64,000 nt of DNA from Actinomycetota bacterium (GTDB lineage Bacteria > Actinomycetota > Acidimicrobiia > Acidimicrobiales > Ilumatobacteraceae): contig JACQZZ010000109.1 in the NCBI GenBank assembly GCA_016213625.1, positions 27,743 to 91,742 of the forward strand. The letters are read 5' to 3'. Each line of letters opens with the position of its first letter. Position 1 is the first letter of the stretch. Below the pieces are notes generated by a model. That model had not been told where the DNA came from. It saw only the letters and a list, made by a program, of their open reading frames with translations, and made no database searches. Shown piece after piece: positions 7,811 through 17,954 of the stretch. The position numbers were made by a program, and so were the translations under genes.

Positions 7811-8773
7811 ATGACCACCACCACCGACCCCAGCATCTTCTCCGCTCCGATGCCCATCGACCTGGGCAAGACGAAGGTCCCCATTCGCGAGCGACTGCAC
7901 ATCCCCCGCCTCGGCGTCCTCGCGGGCATGGTCTGGCTCATCGGCCTGTCCGTGCTCACCATCCTGGCCAACTACTTCCCGGCCGCCGTGCCCTTCATCC
8001 GCGACTACGACGCCAAGGTCAAGGTCGACGGCAAGGTGAAGCGCTACGGCTGGGGCCCCGGCTGGAACGCCTGGTTCGGCACCGGCAAGAGCGCCGAGGA
8101 CATCTTCGCCCACTGCATCTACGGTGCGAAGGTGACGCTCACCATCGGCATCGGTGCCACCCTCGTGGGTCTCATCGTCGGCGGCATCCTGGGTGTGGCG
8201 TCGGGCTACTTCCGCGGCTGGACCGACCGCATCGGCTCCATCTTCACCGACTGCCTGCTCTCCATTCCGCCACTGCTGTTGGCGCTCATCCTCATCCTCC
8301 GTCTCGACGACCTGAAGGACATCTACAGCTGGCTCGGGTGGCTCACCCGCACCTGGCAGATCACCCTCACCCTGGGTCTCATCGCGGTGGCGCCCTTCGC
8401 CCGCATCGTGCGAGCGCAGACCCTCACGTTGCGAGAACGAGAGTTCGTCACCGCGGCGAGAAGCCTGGGGGCCAGTCGATCTCGCATCATCTTCCGCGAG
8501 CTGTTGCCGAACCTCGTCCCCGCGATGGTCACGGTGGCATTCACCGGCCTGGGCATCCTCATCGCCGCCGAAGCCGGCCTGGCCTTCCTGGGTCTGGGCG
8601 TCGAGCGGCCACACACGTGGGGCAAGATGATCGACATCGCACGCGACGACATCGAGAAGGCCTGGTGGGCGACGGTGTTCCCGTGCCTCATGCTCTTCCT
8701 CACCGTTCTGTCCTTCAACGTGCTCGGTGACGAGCTCGCCCGTCGCTTCGACATCCGAGAGGCCGCAGTATGA
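7811..8773 (+). CDS. ABC transporter permease, DppC/OppC type
   Basis: This 320-residue permease has an N-terminal cytoplasmic tail, a first membrane helix near residues 37-57, a periplasmic segment of about 50 residues (KVKVDGKVKRYGWGPG), and a membrane domain with the EAA loop TAARSLGASRSRIIFRELL. It forms the translocation channel with the DppB-type partner. The stop overlaps the start of the first ATPase gene (ATGA, 8770-8773), so the genes are probably translationally coupled. Confidence 0.9.
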   Translation: MTTTTDPSIFSAPMPIDLGKTKVPIRERLHIPRLGVLAGMVWLIGLSVLTILANYFPAAVPFIRDYDAKVKVDGKVKRYGWGPGWNAWFGTGKSAEDIFAHCIYGAKVTLTIGIGATLVGLIVGGILGVASGYFRGWTDRIGSIFTDCLLSIPPLLLALILILRLDDLKDIYSWLGWLTRTWQITLTLGLIAVAPFARIVRAQTLTLREREFVTAARSLGASRSRIIFRELLPNLVPAMVTVAFTGLGILIAAEAGLAFLGLGVERPHTWGKMIDIARDDIEKAWWATVFPCLMLFLTVLSFNVLGDELARRFDIREAAV

Positions 8774-9849
8774 GTGACGTCACTCCCAACATCACCCAGG
8801 CGGCCACCCGCGACATCCAGGGGCCGCTGCTCGAACTGGTCGACGTGCGCACGCACTTCGCCACCCCGCGCGGCCTGGTGCGCGCCGTCGACGGCGTGAG
8901 CTTCACCCTCGACCGCGGCAAGGCGCTCGGCATCGTGGGTGAGAGCGGCTCCGGCAAGACCATCCTGTCGCGCAGCATCATGGGCCTGCTGCCCGTGCAG
9001 GGCACCCATCGCCATGGCAGCATCAAGTTCGCCGGTCGCGAGATCGGCAACCTCGGCCGCAAGCAGATGCGCTCGGTGTGGGGCAAGGAAATGGCGATGA
9101 TCTTCCAGGATCCCATGACCTCCCTCAACCCGCTGATGAAGGTGGGCGCTCAGATCGTCGAGCCGCTGCGCATCCACCTCGGCATGCCGAAGGACGCGGC
9201 GTACGCCACCGCGCGCCGGCTCCTGCAGGACGTGCGCATCCCCGAGCCCGACCGCCGGCTCGAGCAGTACCCGCACGAGCTCTCCGGTGGCATGCGCCAA
9301 CGCGTGATGATCGCCATCGCCATGGCCTGCGGCCCCACGGTGCTCTTCGCCGACGAGCCCACCACCGCGCTCGACGTGACCGTGCAGGCGCAAATCCTGG
9401 ATCTGCTCGCCGAGCAGCGACGCGACCGCAACATGTCCATCGTGCTCGTCACCCACGACCTCGGCGTCGTGGCCGGCCACACCGATGAGATCGCCGTGAT
9501 GTACGGCGGCAAGCTGGTCGAGAAGGCCCCCACCCGGCGCCTCTTCGCGGCGATGAAGATGCCGTACACCGAGGCACTGCTGGCCAGCATCCCCAAGATG
9601 GCCGACGCCAGCCACACTCGCCTCAACGTCATCCCCGGTCGCCCACCCGACCTCGTGAACCCGCCGAAGGGTTGCCGGTTCGCGCCGCGCTGTCCGTACG
9701 CCCGCGACAAGTGCATCGAGGAAGAGCCGCCGCTGGTGCCCACCGACGACGATCCGTCGCACACCTTTGCCTGTTGGTACCCCGTCGGCTCGCCCGAGTA
9801 CCACGAATCCCGCGAGAAGCTCAAGAACGACAAGGTGGAGGCAGCCTGA
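8770..9849 (+). CDS. ABC transporter ATP-binding protein, DppD/OppD type
   Basis: This 359-residue ATPase powers the importer. It has Walker A GESGSGKT, the Q-loop segment [12 protein letters not shown], the signature LSGGMRQR, Walker [13 protein letters not shown] and the H-loop VLVTHD. The C-terminal oligopeptide/dipeptide extension carries [14 protein letters not shown], the cysteine cluster that in relatives can bind an Fe-S centre. The stop overlaps the ATG of the next ATPase gene by one base. Confidence 0.93.
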   Translation: MSDVTPNITQAATRDIQGPLLELVDVRTHFATPRGLVRAVDGVSFTLDRGKALGIVGESGSGKTILSRSIMGLLPVQGTHRHGSIKFAGREIGNLGRKQMRSVWGKEMAMIFQDPMTSLNPLMKVGAQIVEPLRIHLGMPKDAAYATARRLLQDVRIPEPDRRLEQYPHELSGGMRQRVMIAIAMACGPTVLFADEPTTALDVTVQAQILDLLAEQRRDRNMSIVLVTHDLGVVAGHTDEIAVMYGGKLVEKAPTRRLFAAMKMPYTEALLASIPKMADASHTRLNVIPGRPPDLVNPPKGCRFAPRCPYARDKCIEEEPPLVPTDDDPSHTFACWYPVGSPEYHESREKLKNDKVEAA

Positions 9850-10874
9850 TGGCTGGTACCGGCAAGGCGCATCTGCGCGACGACAGCAACGTGCTGCTGC
9901 GAGTGGAAGACCTCGTGGTGGAGTTTCCCGTGGGCCGCACCGGCCTGAAGGTGAACGCCGTCAGCGGCATCAGCCTCGACGTGCTCCGTGGCGAGACGCT
10001 GGGTCTCGTGGGCGAGAGCGGCTGCGGCAAGAGCACCACGGGCCGCGCCATCATGCAACTGCGCAAGCCCGAGGGCGGCTCGGTGGTGTTCGAGAACAAG
10101 GAACTCACGTCCATGTCGCACGGCGACATGCGCGAGGCCCGCACCCGCATGCAGATGATCTTCCAGGACCCCATCTCCAGCCTGAACCCGCGCCGCAAGG
10201 TGCGCGACATCGTCATGGAGCCACTGGCCATCTGGAAGCGCGGCAACAGCGCCGAGCGCAACGAGAAGGTCGACGCGCTGCTCAGCGAAGTGGGTATCGA
10301 CCCCGAACGCGCGGCCGAGAGCCAGCCCCACCAGTTCTCCGGTGGCCAGTGCCAGCGCATCTCCATCGCCCGATCGTTGGTGCTCGACCCCACGCTCATC
10401 ATCTGCGACGAGCCGGTGAGCGCGCTCGACGTGAGCGTGCAGGCGCAGGTGCTGAACCTGCTGGAGGACCTGAAGGCCAAGCACGGCCTCACCCTCATCT
10501 TCATCGCCCACGACCTGGCCGTGGTGAAGAACATCAGCGACCGCATCGCGGTGATGTACCTGGGCAAGTTGTGCGAAGTGGCGCCCAGCGACGTGCTCTA
10601 CGAGACGCCGGCACACCACTACACCGCGGTGCTGTTGAACTCCATCCCGGTGCCCGACCCCGAGGTGGCCATCACCAAGGTGGCCATCGAGGGCGAGCCG
10701 CCCTCCCCCGTGCTGCCGCCCGCCGGCTGTCGGTTCAACCCGCGCTGCCCCGCCGCCGACGATCGGTGCCGCAGTGAGGAACCCCAGCTGCGCGAAGTCG
10801 GCCCGGCGCACTTCGTGGCGTGCCACCACCCGCTGCTCGGTGGCGACGCCCCGGTCGCGGTGCGCACCAGCTAA
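9849..10874 (+). CDS. ABC transporter ATP-binding protein, DppF/OppF type
   Basis: This 341-residue ATPase is the second motor subunit. It has Walker [11 protein letters not shown]-loop [16 protein letters not shown], a signature that reads FSGGQCQR (Cys where Arg or Lys is usual), Walker [15 protein letters not shown] and H-loop IFIAHD. The C-terminal extension has [14 protein letters not shown]. The ATG at 9849-9851 shares its A with the TGA of the preceding gene, so this is the start rather than an upstream in-frame codon. It ends the operon and overlaps the convergent crotonase gene by 4 bases. Confidence 0.92.
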   Translation: MAGTGKAHLRDDSNVLLRVEDLVVEFPVGRTGLKVNAVSGISLDVLRGETLGLVGESGCGKSTTGRAIMQLRKPEGGSVVFENKELTSMSHGDMREARTRMQMIFQDPISSLNPRRKVRDIVMEPLAIWKRGNSAERNEKVDALLSEVGIDPERAAESQPHQFSGGQCQRISIARSLVLDPTLIICDEPVSALDVSVQAQVLNLLEDLKAKHGLTLIFIAHDLAVVKNISDRIAVMYLGKLCEVAPSDVLYETPAHHYTAVLLNSIPVPDPEVAITKVAIEGEPPSPVLPPAGCRFNPRCPAADDRCRSEEPQLREVGPAHFVACHHPLLGGDAPVAVRTS

Positions 10875-11674
10875 CTGTTCGTGTAGTTCGGCGCACGACG
10901 CTCCAAGAACGCGGCCATCGCCTCACGGTGATCGGCCGTGGCCGACGCCATGATCTGCTGACGATTCTCCATGTCGATGGCGTTCTGCAGCGCCGGGATC
11001 TCCAACGCTCCCCACATGCCCTCCTTGGTGAGCGCCACGCCGAACGGTGCGTTGCGCATCACCTCGTGCGCCTTGGTGAGCGCCGCATCGAGCAGCGCGT
11101 GGTCGTCGACCAGGTCGACGACCAGACCGATGCGATACGCCTCCTCGGCGTCGAACACCCGCCCGGTCAACATCAGCTCCTGTGCCCGTGCCGCCCCCAC
11201 CAGACGGGGCAACAACCAGCTGGTGCCGATGTCGCACGCCGACAGACCGATGCGGATGAAGGCGGCGTTGAACTTGGCCGAGCGAGCGGCCAGGCGGATG
11301 TCGGAGCCGAGCACCAGCGCGAATCCCCCGCCCGCCGCCGGGCCGTTGACGGCGGCGATCACCGGCTGCGGCAACGAACGCAACTTTGGGATGAGTGTGG
11401 CGATGTGCTTCTGCACGGCGAAGCCGGCCTGCGTTCGACCGAGGTGTTCGGTGTGCGGCGCGGTGCCGTAGCCACCGAGATCGAGCCCGGCGCAGAACCC
11501 ACGCCCCTGACCGGTGAGCACCACCACTCGCGCCTGCGGGTCGACGGCCACGGCATCGAGGTGCTCGTGCAACGATTGCACCAGCTCACCCGTCATCGCG
11601 TTCAGCTTGTCGGGGCGGTTCAGCGTGAGCTGCACGATGCCGGGTGCGGGTTCGGTGCGTTCGATGACGGCCAT
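10871..11674 (-). CDS. enoyl-CoA hydratase/isomerase (crotonase) family protein
   Basis: This 267-residue protein has the crotonase fold with the oxyanion-hole segments GFCAGLDL (59-66) and [11 protein letters not shown] (107-117). The two catalytic glutamates of classical enoyl-CoA hydratase are not conserved: the positions read Ala119 and Phe139. An Asp at 148 (LSACDIGTS) aligns with the catalytic Asp of dienoyl-CoA isomerase. It is therefore more likely an isomerase or another crotonase activity than a hydratase. The ATG at 11674 follows a TACTGT hexamer by 6 bases; longer upstream starts would cross into the divergent gene. Confidence 0.85.
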   Translation of the reverse strand: MAVIERTEPAPGIVQLTLNRPDKLNAMTGELVQSLHEHLDAVAVDPQARVVVLTGQGRGFCAGLDLGGYGTAPHTEHLGRTQAGFAVQKHIATLIPKLRSLPQPVIAAVNGPAAGGGFALVLGSDIRLAARSAKFNAAFIRIGLSACDIGTSWLLPRLVGAARAQELMLTGRVFDAEEAYRIGLVVDLVDDHALLDAALTKAHEVMRNAPFGVALTKEGMWGALEIPALQNAIDMENRQQIMASATADHREAMAAFLERRAPNYTNS

Positions 11675-11679
11675 CTCGT

Positions 11680-11686
11680 TACAGTA
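11680..11686. promoter_or_regulatory. bidirectional leaderless promoter with shared -10 element
   Basis: The heptamer TACAGTA gives TACAGT on the plus strand and TACTGT on the minus strand. Each is followed by exactly 6 bases and an ATG (11692 plus, 11674 minus). Only 17 bases separate the two start codons, and neither gene has a ribosome-binding site. Both genes would be transcribed without leaders from one symmetric -10 region. Confidence 0.65.
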
Positions 11687-11691
11687 CGCCG

Positions 11692-12540
11692 ATGGCACTG
11701 TCGTCCTTCCGATTCGGGAGCGGCGACCCCACCACACGTCTCGGCCCTGGCACGTTCTGGCGAGCCACCTTCACCCCCGACGGTCCCGGCACGCTGTTCC
11801 TCGACTGGCGCGGCGGACCCACCCGGGCCCAGGCGTGGGGACCGGGTGCCGACTGGCTGCTCGCACGGGTTCCGGCGCTCACCGGTGCGCTCGATCCCGG
11901 TCATCGATTCGTCGACGCCCATCCGGTGGTGATGCGCGCCCAGCGCAACCATCCCGACGTCCGGTTCGGCGCGTCCGGCACCCTGTATCACGAACTACTG
12001 CCCAACATCCTCGGCCAGCGCATCACCGCCCGAGAAGCGCTGCAGCAGTGGCGCCTCCTCGTCATGCGTCTGGGTGAGCCCGCACCCGGCCCCAACCCCA
12101 CGCTGCGGCTGCCTCCGGCCCCCGAGGCCCTCGTCGAGCGACCGTCGTGGTGGTTCCATCCGCTCGGCATCGAGGTCACCCGGGCCGAGACACTGCGCCA
12201 GGTCGCCCGACACGCTCCTCGCTTGCACGAATGGGCCACACTCCCCTCGCCCGGCGAGCACCTCCGCCAGCTGCCCGGCATCGGGCAGTGGACGGTGGGG
12301 AGTGTGCTCGCCACCGCGATGGGCGACCCCGACGCCGTCGCGGTCGGCGATTATCACCTCAAGAACGTCGTCGTGCACGCCTTCTCCGGCCGTCCGCGCG
12401 GCACCGACGAGGAGATGATGGACCTGCTCGAGCCGTATGTGGGACAGCGTGGCCGGGTGGTCAGGCTCCTGCTCCTCGACGGCCATCGGGCACCGAAGTT
12501 CGGCCCCCGCCAGCGCGTGCTCCCGCTGAAGCGTTGGTAA
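11692..12540 (+). CDS. DNA-3-methyladenine glycosylase-like HhH-GPD protein (AlkA type)
   Basis: This 282-residue protein is a base-excision repair glycosylase of the HhH-GPD superfamily. The helix-hairpin-helix LPGIGQWTVGSV is at 194-205 and the catalytic Asp at 220 (AVGDYHLKN). The N-terminal part resembles the AlkA mixed domain. It removes alkylated purines in characterised relatives; substrate range here is inferred. The start ATG is leaderless, 6 bases after TACAGT. It is divergent from the crotonase gene and is followed 33 bases later by the PIG-V-like gene. Confidence 0.85.
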   Translation: MALSSFRFGSGDPTTRLGPGTFWRATFTPDGPGTLFLDWRGGPTRAQAWGPGADWLLARVPALTGALDPGHRFVDAHPVVMRAQRNHPDVRFGASGTLYHELLPNILGQRITAREALQQWRLLVMRLGEPAPGPNPTLRLPPAPEALVERPSWWFHPLGIEVTRAETLRQVARHAPRLHEWATLPSPGEHLRQLPGIGQWTVGSVLATAMGDPDAVAVGDYHLKNVVVHAFSGRPRGTDEEMMDLLEPYVGQRGRVVRLLLLDGHRAPKFGPRQRVLPLKRW

Positions 12541-12554
12541 GACAATTCTGGTGT

Positions 12555-12560
12555 TAGCGT
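12555..12560 (+). promoter_or_regulatory. possible -10 element upstream of the PIG-V-like gene
   Basis: The hexamer TAGCGT lies 13 bases before the GTG at 12574 and 31 before an in-frame ATG at 12592. TTGGTA at 12534-12539 could be a -35 with a short 15-base spacer. The call is tentative. Confidence 0.3.
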
Positions 12561-12573
12561 CGCTGCGCTTCCC

Positions 12574-13824
12574 GTGCCCGGAAGCTCCCGCATGACTGCC
12601 ACCGACGTCCTTCCCGCAACTGCATCCACCACCGCATGGCGCCTCGCACTCCGCAAGGCCGGCCTCGTCTACCTGTTCTCGCGCATGTGCGTGGCGGTCG
12701 GCGCGGCCATCGTCGCCGCCGAACTGCGCGCCGACGAGAACAAGCGCGTCGCCGACTTCCCCAACGCGTTGTGGGCCGACCCGCACTATGCGAACAAGGC
12801 CATCCCTCGGAGTGCCATCCGACCCATCCTCGACGTGCTCACCTCGTGGGACGGCATCTGGTACCTGCGCATCGTGCGCAACGGCTACCCGCATGTCGTG
12901 CGCCCCAACGTCACCTACAGCGTGTCCGATGCTCGCGCCGCGTTCTTCCCCGCGTACCCGATGCTCGTGCGGGTGGTCGACAAGGTGCTGCCGGGCGGCG
13001 ACACCATCGCCGCGCTCGTGGTCAACCTCGTCCTCGGTGCGGTCGCCATCTGGCTCATCGGGCTGTTGGCTCGCGAGCTGTTCGACATCGATGTCGCCGA
13101 ACGAACGATGGTGCTCGTGGCCGTGTTCCCCGGCAGCTTCGTGCTGTCGTTCGCCTACACCGAGGCGTTGCTACTCACGCTGGCCGCCGCCTGCATGTGG
13201 TTCATCCTCAAACGGAACTGGTGGTTGGCCGGACTCTTCGCCGCGCTCGGCACCGCCACGCGTCCCAACGGCGTGGCACTCGTCGCCGCCTGCGCGGTCG
13301 CGTCGTTCATCGCCATTCGCGAGCGACGCGAGTGGTGGTCGCTCGTCGCCGTGCTGATGGCGCCGCTGGGGTTCCTCGGCTTCCAATGGTGGCTGGGCGC
13401 GCACACCGGTGAGCCAGGCGTGTGGTTCCGTGTGCAGACCGAGGCCTGGGGCGAAGGCACCAGCTTCGGGCTCACTGCCATCCGCCGCACGTGGGAGGCG
13501 GTGAGCCAACCGCTCACCTCCCCCACCAACACCATCACCGCGGTGTCCGTGGCCACGCTCATCATGCTCATCTGGTTCGTGCGACGACACCGCTTGCCGT
13601 GGTTCATGATCGCCTACGTGATCGTGGTGGTGCTGTTGATGCTGCTGCCCGAGACCGTCACCGCCCGCCCCCGCTTCGTGTTTACGGCGTTCCCGTTCTT
13701 CATCTCCGCGGGCGCCTGGTTCTCCAAGGACCATCGCGATTGGTGGCCGTACGTGTTGTCGGCCTGCGCCGCGGGTCTCGTGGGTCTCACCGGGCTGTAC
13801 GGGGTGTACGGAGCCATTCCGTGA
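12574..13824 (+). CDS. mannosyltransferase-like GT-C membrane protein (PIG-V family)
   Basis: This 416-residue polytopic membrane protein has the first luminal-loop signature LTSWDGIWYLRIVRNGYP (WDGIWY at 92-97) of PIG-V-type GPI mannosyltransferases, then a series of hydrophobic helices. Actinobacterial relatives use polyprenyl-phosphate mannose. The start may be the GTG at 12574 or the ATG at 12592. The stop overlaps the GTG of the AftD-like gene (GTGA), so the two are probably translated together and act in the same envelope glycan. Confidence 0.8.
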   Translation: MPGSSRMTATDVLPATASTTAWRLALRKAGLVYLFSRMCVAVGAAIVAAELRADENKRVADFPNALWADPHYANKAIPRSAIRPILDVLTSWDGIWYLRIVRNGYPHVVRPNVTYSVSDARAAFFPAYPMLVRVVDKVLPGGDTIAALVVNLVLGAVAIWLIGLLARELFDIDVAERTMVLVAVFPGSFVLSFAYTEALLLTLAAACMWFILKRNWWLAGLFAALGTATRPNGVALVAACAVASFIAIRERREWWSLVAVLMAPLGFLGFQWWLGAHTGEPGVWFRVQTEAWGEGTSFGLTAIRRTWEAVSQPLTSPTNTITAVSVATLIMLIWFVRRHRLPWFMIAYVIVVVLLMLLPETVTARPRFVFTAFPFFISAGAWFSKDHRDWWPYVLSACAAGLVGLTGLYGVYGAIP

Positions 13825-16800
13825 GCCGTGCGCGGCTCACCGCCGGTGTGTCGCGCGGCAGCCTCGCCGTCCTCGCGTTCATCGCGTACCTGCCGGCACT
13901 GCTCACCAAACCCGGGCGCATGCCCACCGACACCAAGCTCTACCTGTACCTCGACCCGGGCCGCCTCATCACCGATGCGCCGTTCACGTGGGACACGCGC
14001 CAGTTCGCCGGCTGGGTGCCCCACCAGACCATCGCCTACCTGTGGCCGCAGGGCCCCTGGTACTGGGTCTGCGAACAGCTCGGGCTGAGCGACTGGGTGG
14101 CGCACCGGCTGTGGATCGGCACGCTGATGTTCCTGGGGGCATGGGGCGTGATGTGGATGGCGCGCCTGCTCGGCCTCGGCCGCGGCGGCGCGCTCGCCGC
14201 CGCTGCGGTCTACATGCTGTCGCCGTACCTCCTGCCGTACATCTCGCGCACCTCGGCGATGCTCATGCCGTGGGCCGCGCTCGGCTGGATCGTCGGCCTC
14301 ACCATCCGATCCGCCACCAGTGAGCGCCGATGGCGCCACCCGGCCCTCCTCGCGCTGGTGCTCCTGTCGTGCAGCGCGGTGAACGCCACGGCGGTGCTGA
14401 TGATCGCTCCCGCGCCGGTGCTCTGGCTCCTCCACGCCGTGTTCCAGCGCAGCGTCACCTGGCAACGTGCCCTCGCGAGCGCGGCTCGCATCGGGGTGCT
14501 GTCGATCGGTGTCTCGCTGTGGTGGATCCTGATGCTGCGTGCACAGGGTGCCCACGGCGCCGACGTTCTCGCCTACAGCGAGAGCCTGCAGGCCACATCA
14601 CTCACCTCGGTCTCCACCGAGACCCTGCGCGGTCTGGGCTACTGGCTGTTCTACGTGCGCGACCCGTACGCGTTCACCACCACCGCGTCACAGGTGTACA
14701 TGGAGAGCGGGCGGGTCATCGCCATCAGCTTCCTGGTCGTCGTGCTCTGCGCCGCGGGGCTGGCGTTCACGCGCTGGTCGCAGCGTCGCTACGCAGCGCT
14801 CCTCGTGTTCGTGGGCATCGTGCTGGCCGTGGGCGTGCACCCCATCGACAACGCGTCGCCGCTCATGTCGCCGCTCGCCGAGAACTCCCGCAGTGCGCTG
14901 GCACTGGCCATTCGCAGCAGCACCCGTGCGCTCCCGATGTCCATCCTCGGGTTCGCCCTCGGGGTCGGCGCACTCGTCACCGCGCTGTCCGCCACCCGCT
15001 TCCGGCTGCGGGCCTTGACCCCCGCGTTCGTCGTGCTGCTCGCCGTGGTCAACCTGCCGGCGCTGTTCGACGGCGGTCTGGTCGACCCCGCCCTCGAACG
15101 CGACCAGGACCCTCCTGCGGCCTGGCAGCAGGCGGCGGACGACCTGTCGTCCACGTCGTCGGAGTACCGAGTCCTGCAGCTCCCCGGCTCCGAGTTCGGT
15201 GCCTTCCGATGGGGCTACACGGTGGATCCTCCGCTTCCGGGGATGACCACCAAGCCGCTCGCCACCCGCGACCTGCTCCCGTTGGGCTCGGCGGGGGCGA
15301 TGGACCTGCTCTACGCGCTCGACGATCGGGTGCAGTCGCGCACCCTCGACCCCGACGCCGTCGCCTCGGTCGCCCGGTTCCTGGGCGTCGACACCATCTG
15401 GCTGGCGAACGACCTCGCCTTCGACCGGTTCCGGACGCCCCGGCCCACGGCGGTGGCCGACGAGTTCGAGCGTGTGCCGGGCCTGGGGACGCCCACCGAC
15501 TACGGCGATCCCGCTGTCAACGTGCCCGACATCCCGATGGTCGACGAGCACGCCCTGTCGTCCAGCGATCGGGCCCTTCCGACCGTCGCTCTGTACCCGG
15601 TGACCGACCCCGTCCCCATTGTGCGCGCCGCCGACCGGGTGGTGGTGCTGGCCGGCAGCGGCGACGGTGTCATCGACGCGGCCGCCGCCGGCCTCCTGCA
15701 CGGCGACGAGGCACTCGTCTACGCCGCCGACGACACCGACGAACCAGCGATCGTCATCGTCACGGACTCCAATCGCGACCGGGCGCATCACTGGCGCAGC
15801 TCACAGGACGTCTCCGGCTTCACCGAGGCGGGCGGCGACGGCAGCGACGTGCTGCGCATCGACGAGGGCGATCAGCGGCTGCCCGTGTTCGGTCCGGTCG
15901 CCGATGCCAACGACCAGACCATCGCCGTGCTCGATCCGCCCCTCACCGTGCAGGCGAGCGGATACGGCGAGCCCTTCGCGTACCGCCCCGAGCAACGACC
16001 GGCGATGGCCGTCGACGGCGACCCGAACACGGCATGGGTGGTGGCCGATCGCGCCGACCCGATCGGCCACTTCATCACGGCGTCGTCCACCGAGGGCCGC
16101 CTCACGCTGCTGCAGGCCGCCGGCCGTCGCACCATCACCAGCGTCCGCATCACCACCGGCGATGGGGCAGCGATCGACGTGGCACTCGACGACTCGTCGC
16201 GCATCGCGCCCGGCCAGAAGGTGGACCTGCCCGACACGAGCTCGGTCACCATCACCATCACCGGCGTGGCCGACGTGCCCACCGACCCCGACACCGGACC
16301 CTCCGCGGTCGGTTTCGCCGAACTGGGATTGGGCACGCACACCGAGGTGGTGCGCGTGCCGCAGTACGACGCAGCCGACCAGCCGCTCGCGGTGGTGCTG
16401 TCGCGCCTGCGCGCCGACCCGTTGAACCGCTGGCGCAGCGACCCGGAGCCGTCCATGGTGCGGCAGTTCGACACGTCCTCGACCCGCTCGATGGAGCTCA
16501 CCGTCACCCTGCACCGACACGACCGCGCCACCGACGACCTGTTGAACCAGCTCGAGGGCGTCGAAGGGGCGGTGGCCGACCAGCGGCTGACGGGCGATCC
16601 ATCGGCACGGGGCATCTACGCGGCCGACGGCGACACGGCCACGGCATGGACGTCGCCCTTCGGACGCGCCGTGGGCAGCACCGTGCACTTCCCGCTCGAC
16701 GCGCCCGTCACGCAGCTCACGCTGCAGCAGCCCACCGACGAGGTGCACTCACGCATCACCCGGCTGTGGCTCACGGCCGGAGCCGAGGCGGTCGAGGTCG

Positions 16801-17954
16801 ACGTGTCCGCCCCCGACGCCGATGGCCGCAGCATCGTCACGCTGCCGGAGCCGATGGCCGGCCCCCAGTTGACCGTCACCGTCACCGCCATCGAGCCGCG
16901 CACCACCATCGACCGGCGCTTCGCCGAGGTCACCGTCCTGCCGGTCGCCATCCGCGAGCTGAGCGGCGACGGCATCGTGACGACCCGCCAGCTGCCGACC
17001 GATCAGCCCGCGTGCCGTGACGACCTGTTGTCCATCGACGGGCAGCCGGTGTCGGTGCAGTTCGATGCCGCAGCGCTCGGACGTGGCGACACCATCAGCG
17101 TGCAGCCCTGCGACGGCGCCGTGGTCGAACTGGCTGCCGGCACGCATCGGGTGACGTCCACCGGCGGGGCGGCCACCGGTGTCGACGTGAACCGCGTGGT
17201 GCTCAGCGACCTCGCCACCACATCACCGGCCACCCCGCCGACGGTCGAGGTGACGCGCACCCGCACTTCGCGCACGGCCACGGTCGCACCGTGCCCCAGC
17301 GGTTGCTGGCTCATCATGGGCGAGGGCTGGAACACCGGATGGACCGCGAGCACCGCTGGCAACGACCTCGGCGCACCCACCCAGATCGCCGGCGGGTTCA
17401 ACGGGTGGTGGATCGCCCCCACCGAGTCCCCGACGGTGGTCGACATCGAATGGCAGGCGCAGACCCCGGTGACGCTCGCCCTGGTGGTGTCGGGCCTCGC
17501 CACCATCGTGTGCGTCGTGCTCGCGTTCCGACGCCGCCGCGGCACCGCCGACGACGTCCGACGGTCGTCGGCGCCACCCCGCTTCACGTTCCTGCCGCGT
17601 GCGTCGCTACGCGACAGCATCGTGTCGGCCGTCGCGCTGGTGGCCCTCACCGCACTCGTCGCCGCTCCGTCCACCGCGCTCATCGCCGCCGTGCCGGCGG
17701 CGCTGGTCGTGGTGTTCCGTCGGCCGCGCATCGCGGCGATCGCCGGCGTCGGTCTGCTCGGTCTGCTGGCGGCCCGCGTCGTGCAGCGGCAACTCACCGG
17801 CCGATACCTCGCCAACGCGGCGTGGCCGAGTGCGTGGGAGAAGCTCCATCGACCGGGCGTGCTGGTGGTGGTGCTCCTGCTCGTGTCGGCGCTAGCCGAC
17901 CGCGACGCCGACGATCCAGGGACCGAGCCACCGGTCGACGAGCCAGCCGGCTGA
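13821..17954 (+). CDS. aftD: alpha-(1->3)-arabinofuranosyltransferase, AftD-like
   Basis: This 1377-residue protein matches the AftD/DUF3367 family in size (about 1400 residues in M. tuberculosis) and architecture. It has an N-terminal GT-C membrane domain with DTKLYLYLDP near residues 37-46, a large extracytoplasmic region with beta-rich carbohydrate-binding-like modules (for example around SASGYGEPFAYRPEQRPAM and DPSARGIYAADGDTATAW), and C-terminal helices after GEGWNTGWTAS. AftD adds branching arabinofuranose residues from decaprenylphosphoryl-arabinose. The GTG at 13821 overlaps the previous stop; any earlier in-frame start would lie within the PIG-V gene. The 3' end overlaps the convergent acyltransferase gene by 63 bases. 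Confidence 0.85.
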   Translation: MSRARLTAGVSRGSLAVLAFIAYLPALLTKPGRMPTDTKLYLYLDPGRLITDAPFTWDTRQFAGWVPHQTIAYLWPQGPWYWVCEQLGLSDWVAHRLWIGTLMFLGAWGVMWMARLLGLGRGGALAAAAVYMLSPYLLPYISRTSAMLMPWAALGWIVGLTIRSATSERRWRHPALLALVLLSCSAVNATAVLMIAPAPVLWLLHAVFQRSVTWQRALASAARIGVLSIGVSLWWILMLRAQGAHGADVLAYSESLQATSLTSVSTETLRGLGYWLFYVRDPYAFTTTASQVYMESGRVIAISFLVVVLCAAGLAFTRWSQRRYAALLVFVGIVLAVGVHPIDNASPLMSPLAENSRSALALAIRSSTRALPMSILGFALGVGALVTALSATRFRLRALTPAFVVLLAVVNLPALFDGGLVDPALERDQDPPAAWQQAADDLSSTSSEYRVLQLPGSEFGAFRWGYTVDPPLPGMTTKPLATRDLLPLGSAGAMDLLYALDDRVQSRTLDPDAVASVARFLGVDTIWLANDLAFDRFRTPRPTAVADEFERVPGLGTPTDYGDPAVNVPDIPMVDEHALSSSDRALPTVALYPVTDPVPIVRAADRVVVLAGSGDGVIDAAAAGLLHGDEALVYAADDTDEPAIVIVTDSNRDRAHHWRSSQDVSGFTEAGGDGSDVLRIDEGDQRLPVFGPVADANDQTIAVLDPPLTVQASGYGEPFAYRPEQRPAMAVDGDPNTAWVVADRADPIGHFITASSTEGRLTLLQAAGRRTITSVRITTGDGAAIDVALDDSSRIAPGQKVDLPDTSSVTITITGVADVPTDPDTGPSAVGFAELGLGTHTEVVRVPQYDAADQPLAVVLSRLRADPLNRWRSDPEPSMVRQFDTSSTRSMELTVTLHRHDRATDDLLNQLEGVEGAVADQRLTGDPSARGIYAADGDTATAWTSPFGRAVGSTVHFPLDAPVTQLTLQQPTDEVHSRITRLWLTAGAEAVEVDVSAPDADGRSIVTLPEPMAGPQLTVTVTAIEPRTTIDRRFAEVTVLPVAIRELSGDGIVTTRQLPTDQPACRDDLLSIDGQPVSVQFDAAALGRGDTISVQPCDGAVVELAAGTHRVTSTGGAATGVDVNRVVLSDLATTSPATPPTVEVTRTRTSRTATVAPCPSGCWLIMGEGWNTGWTASTAGNDLGAPTQIAGGFNGWWIAPTESPTVVDIEWQAQTPVTLALVVSGLATIVCVVLAFRRRRGTADDVRRSSAPPRFTFLPRASLRDSIVSAVALVALTALVAAPSTALIAAVPAALVVVFRRPRIAAIAGVGLLGLLAARVVQRQLTGRYLANAAWPSAWEKLHRPGVLVVVLLLVSALADRDADDPGTEPPVDEPAG

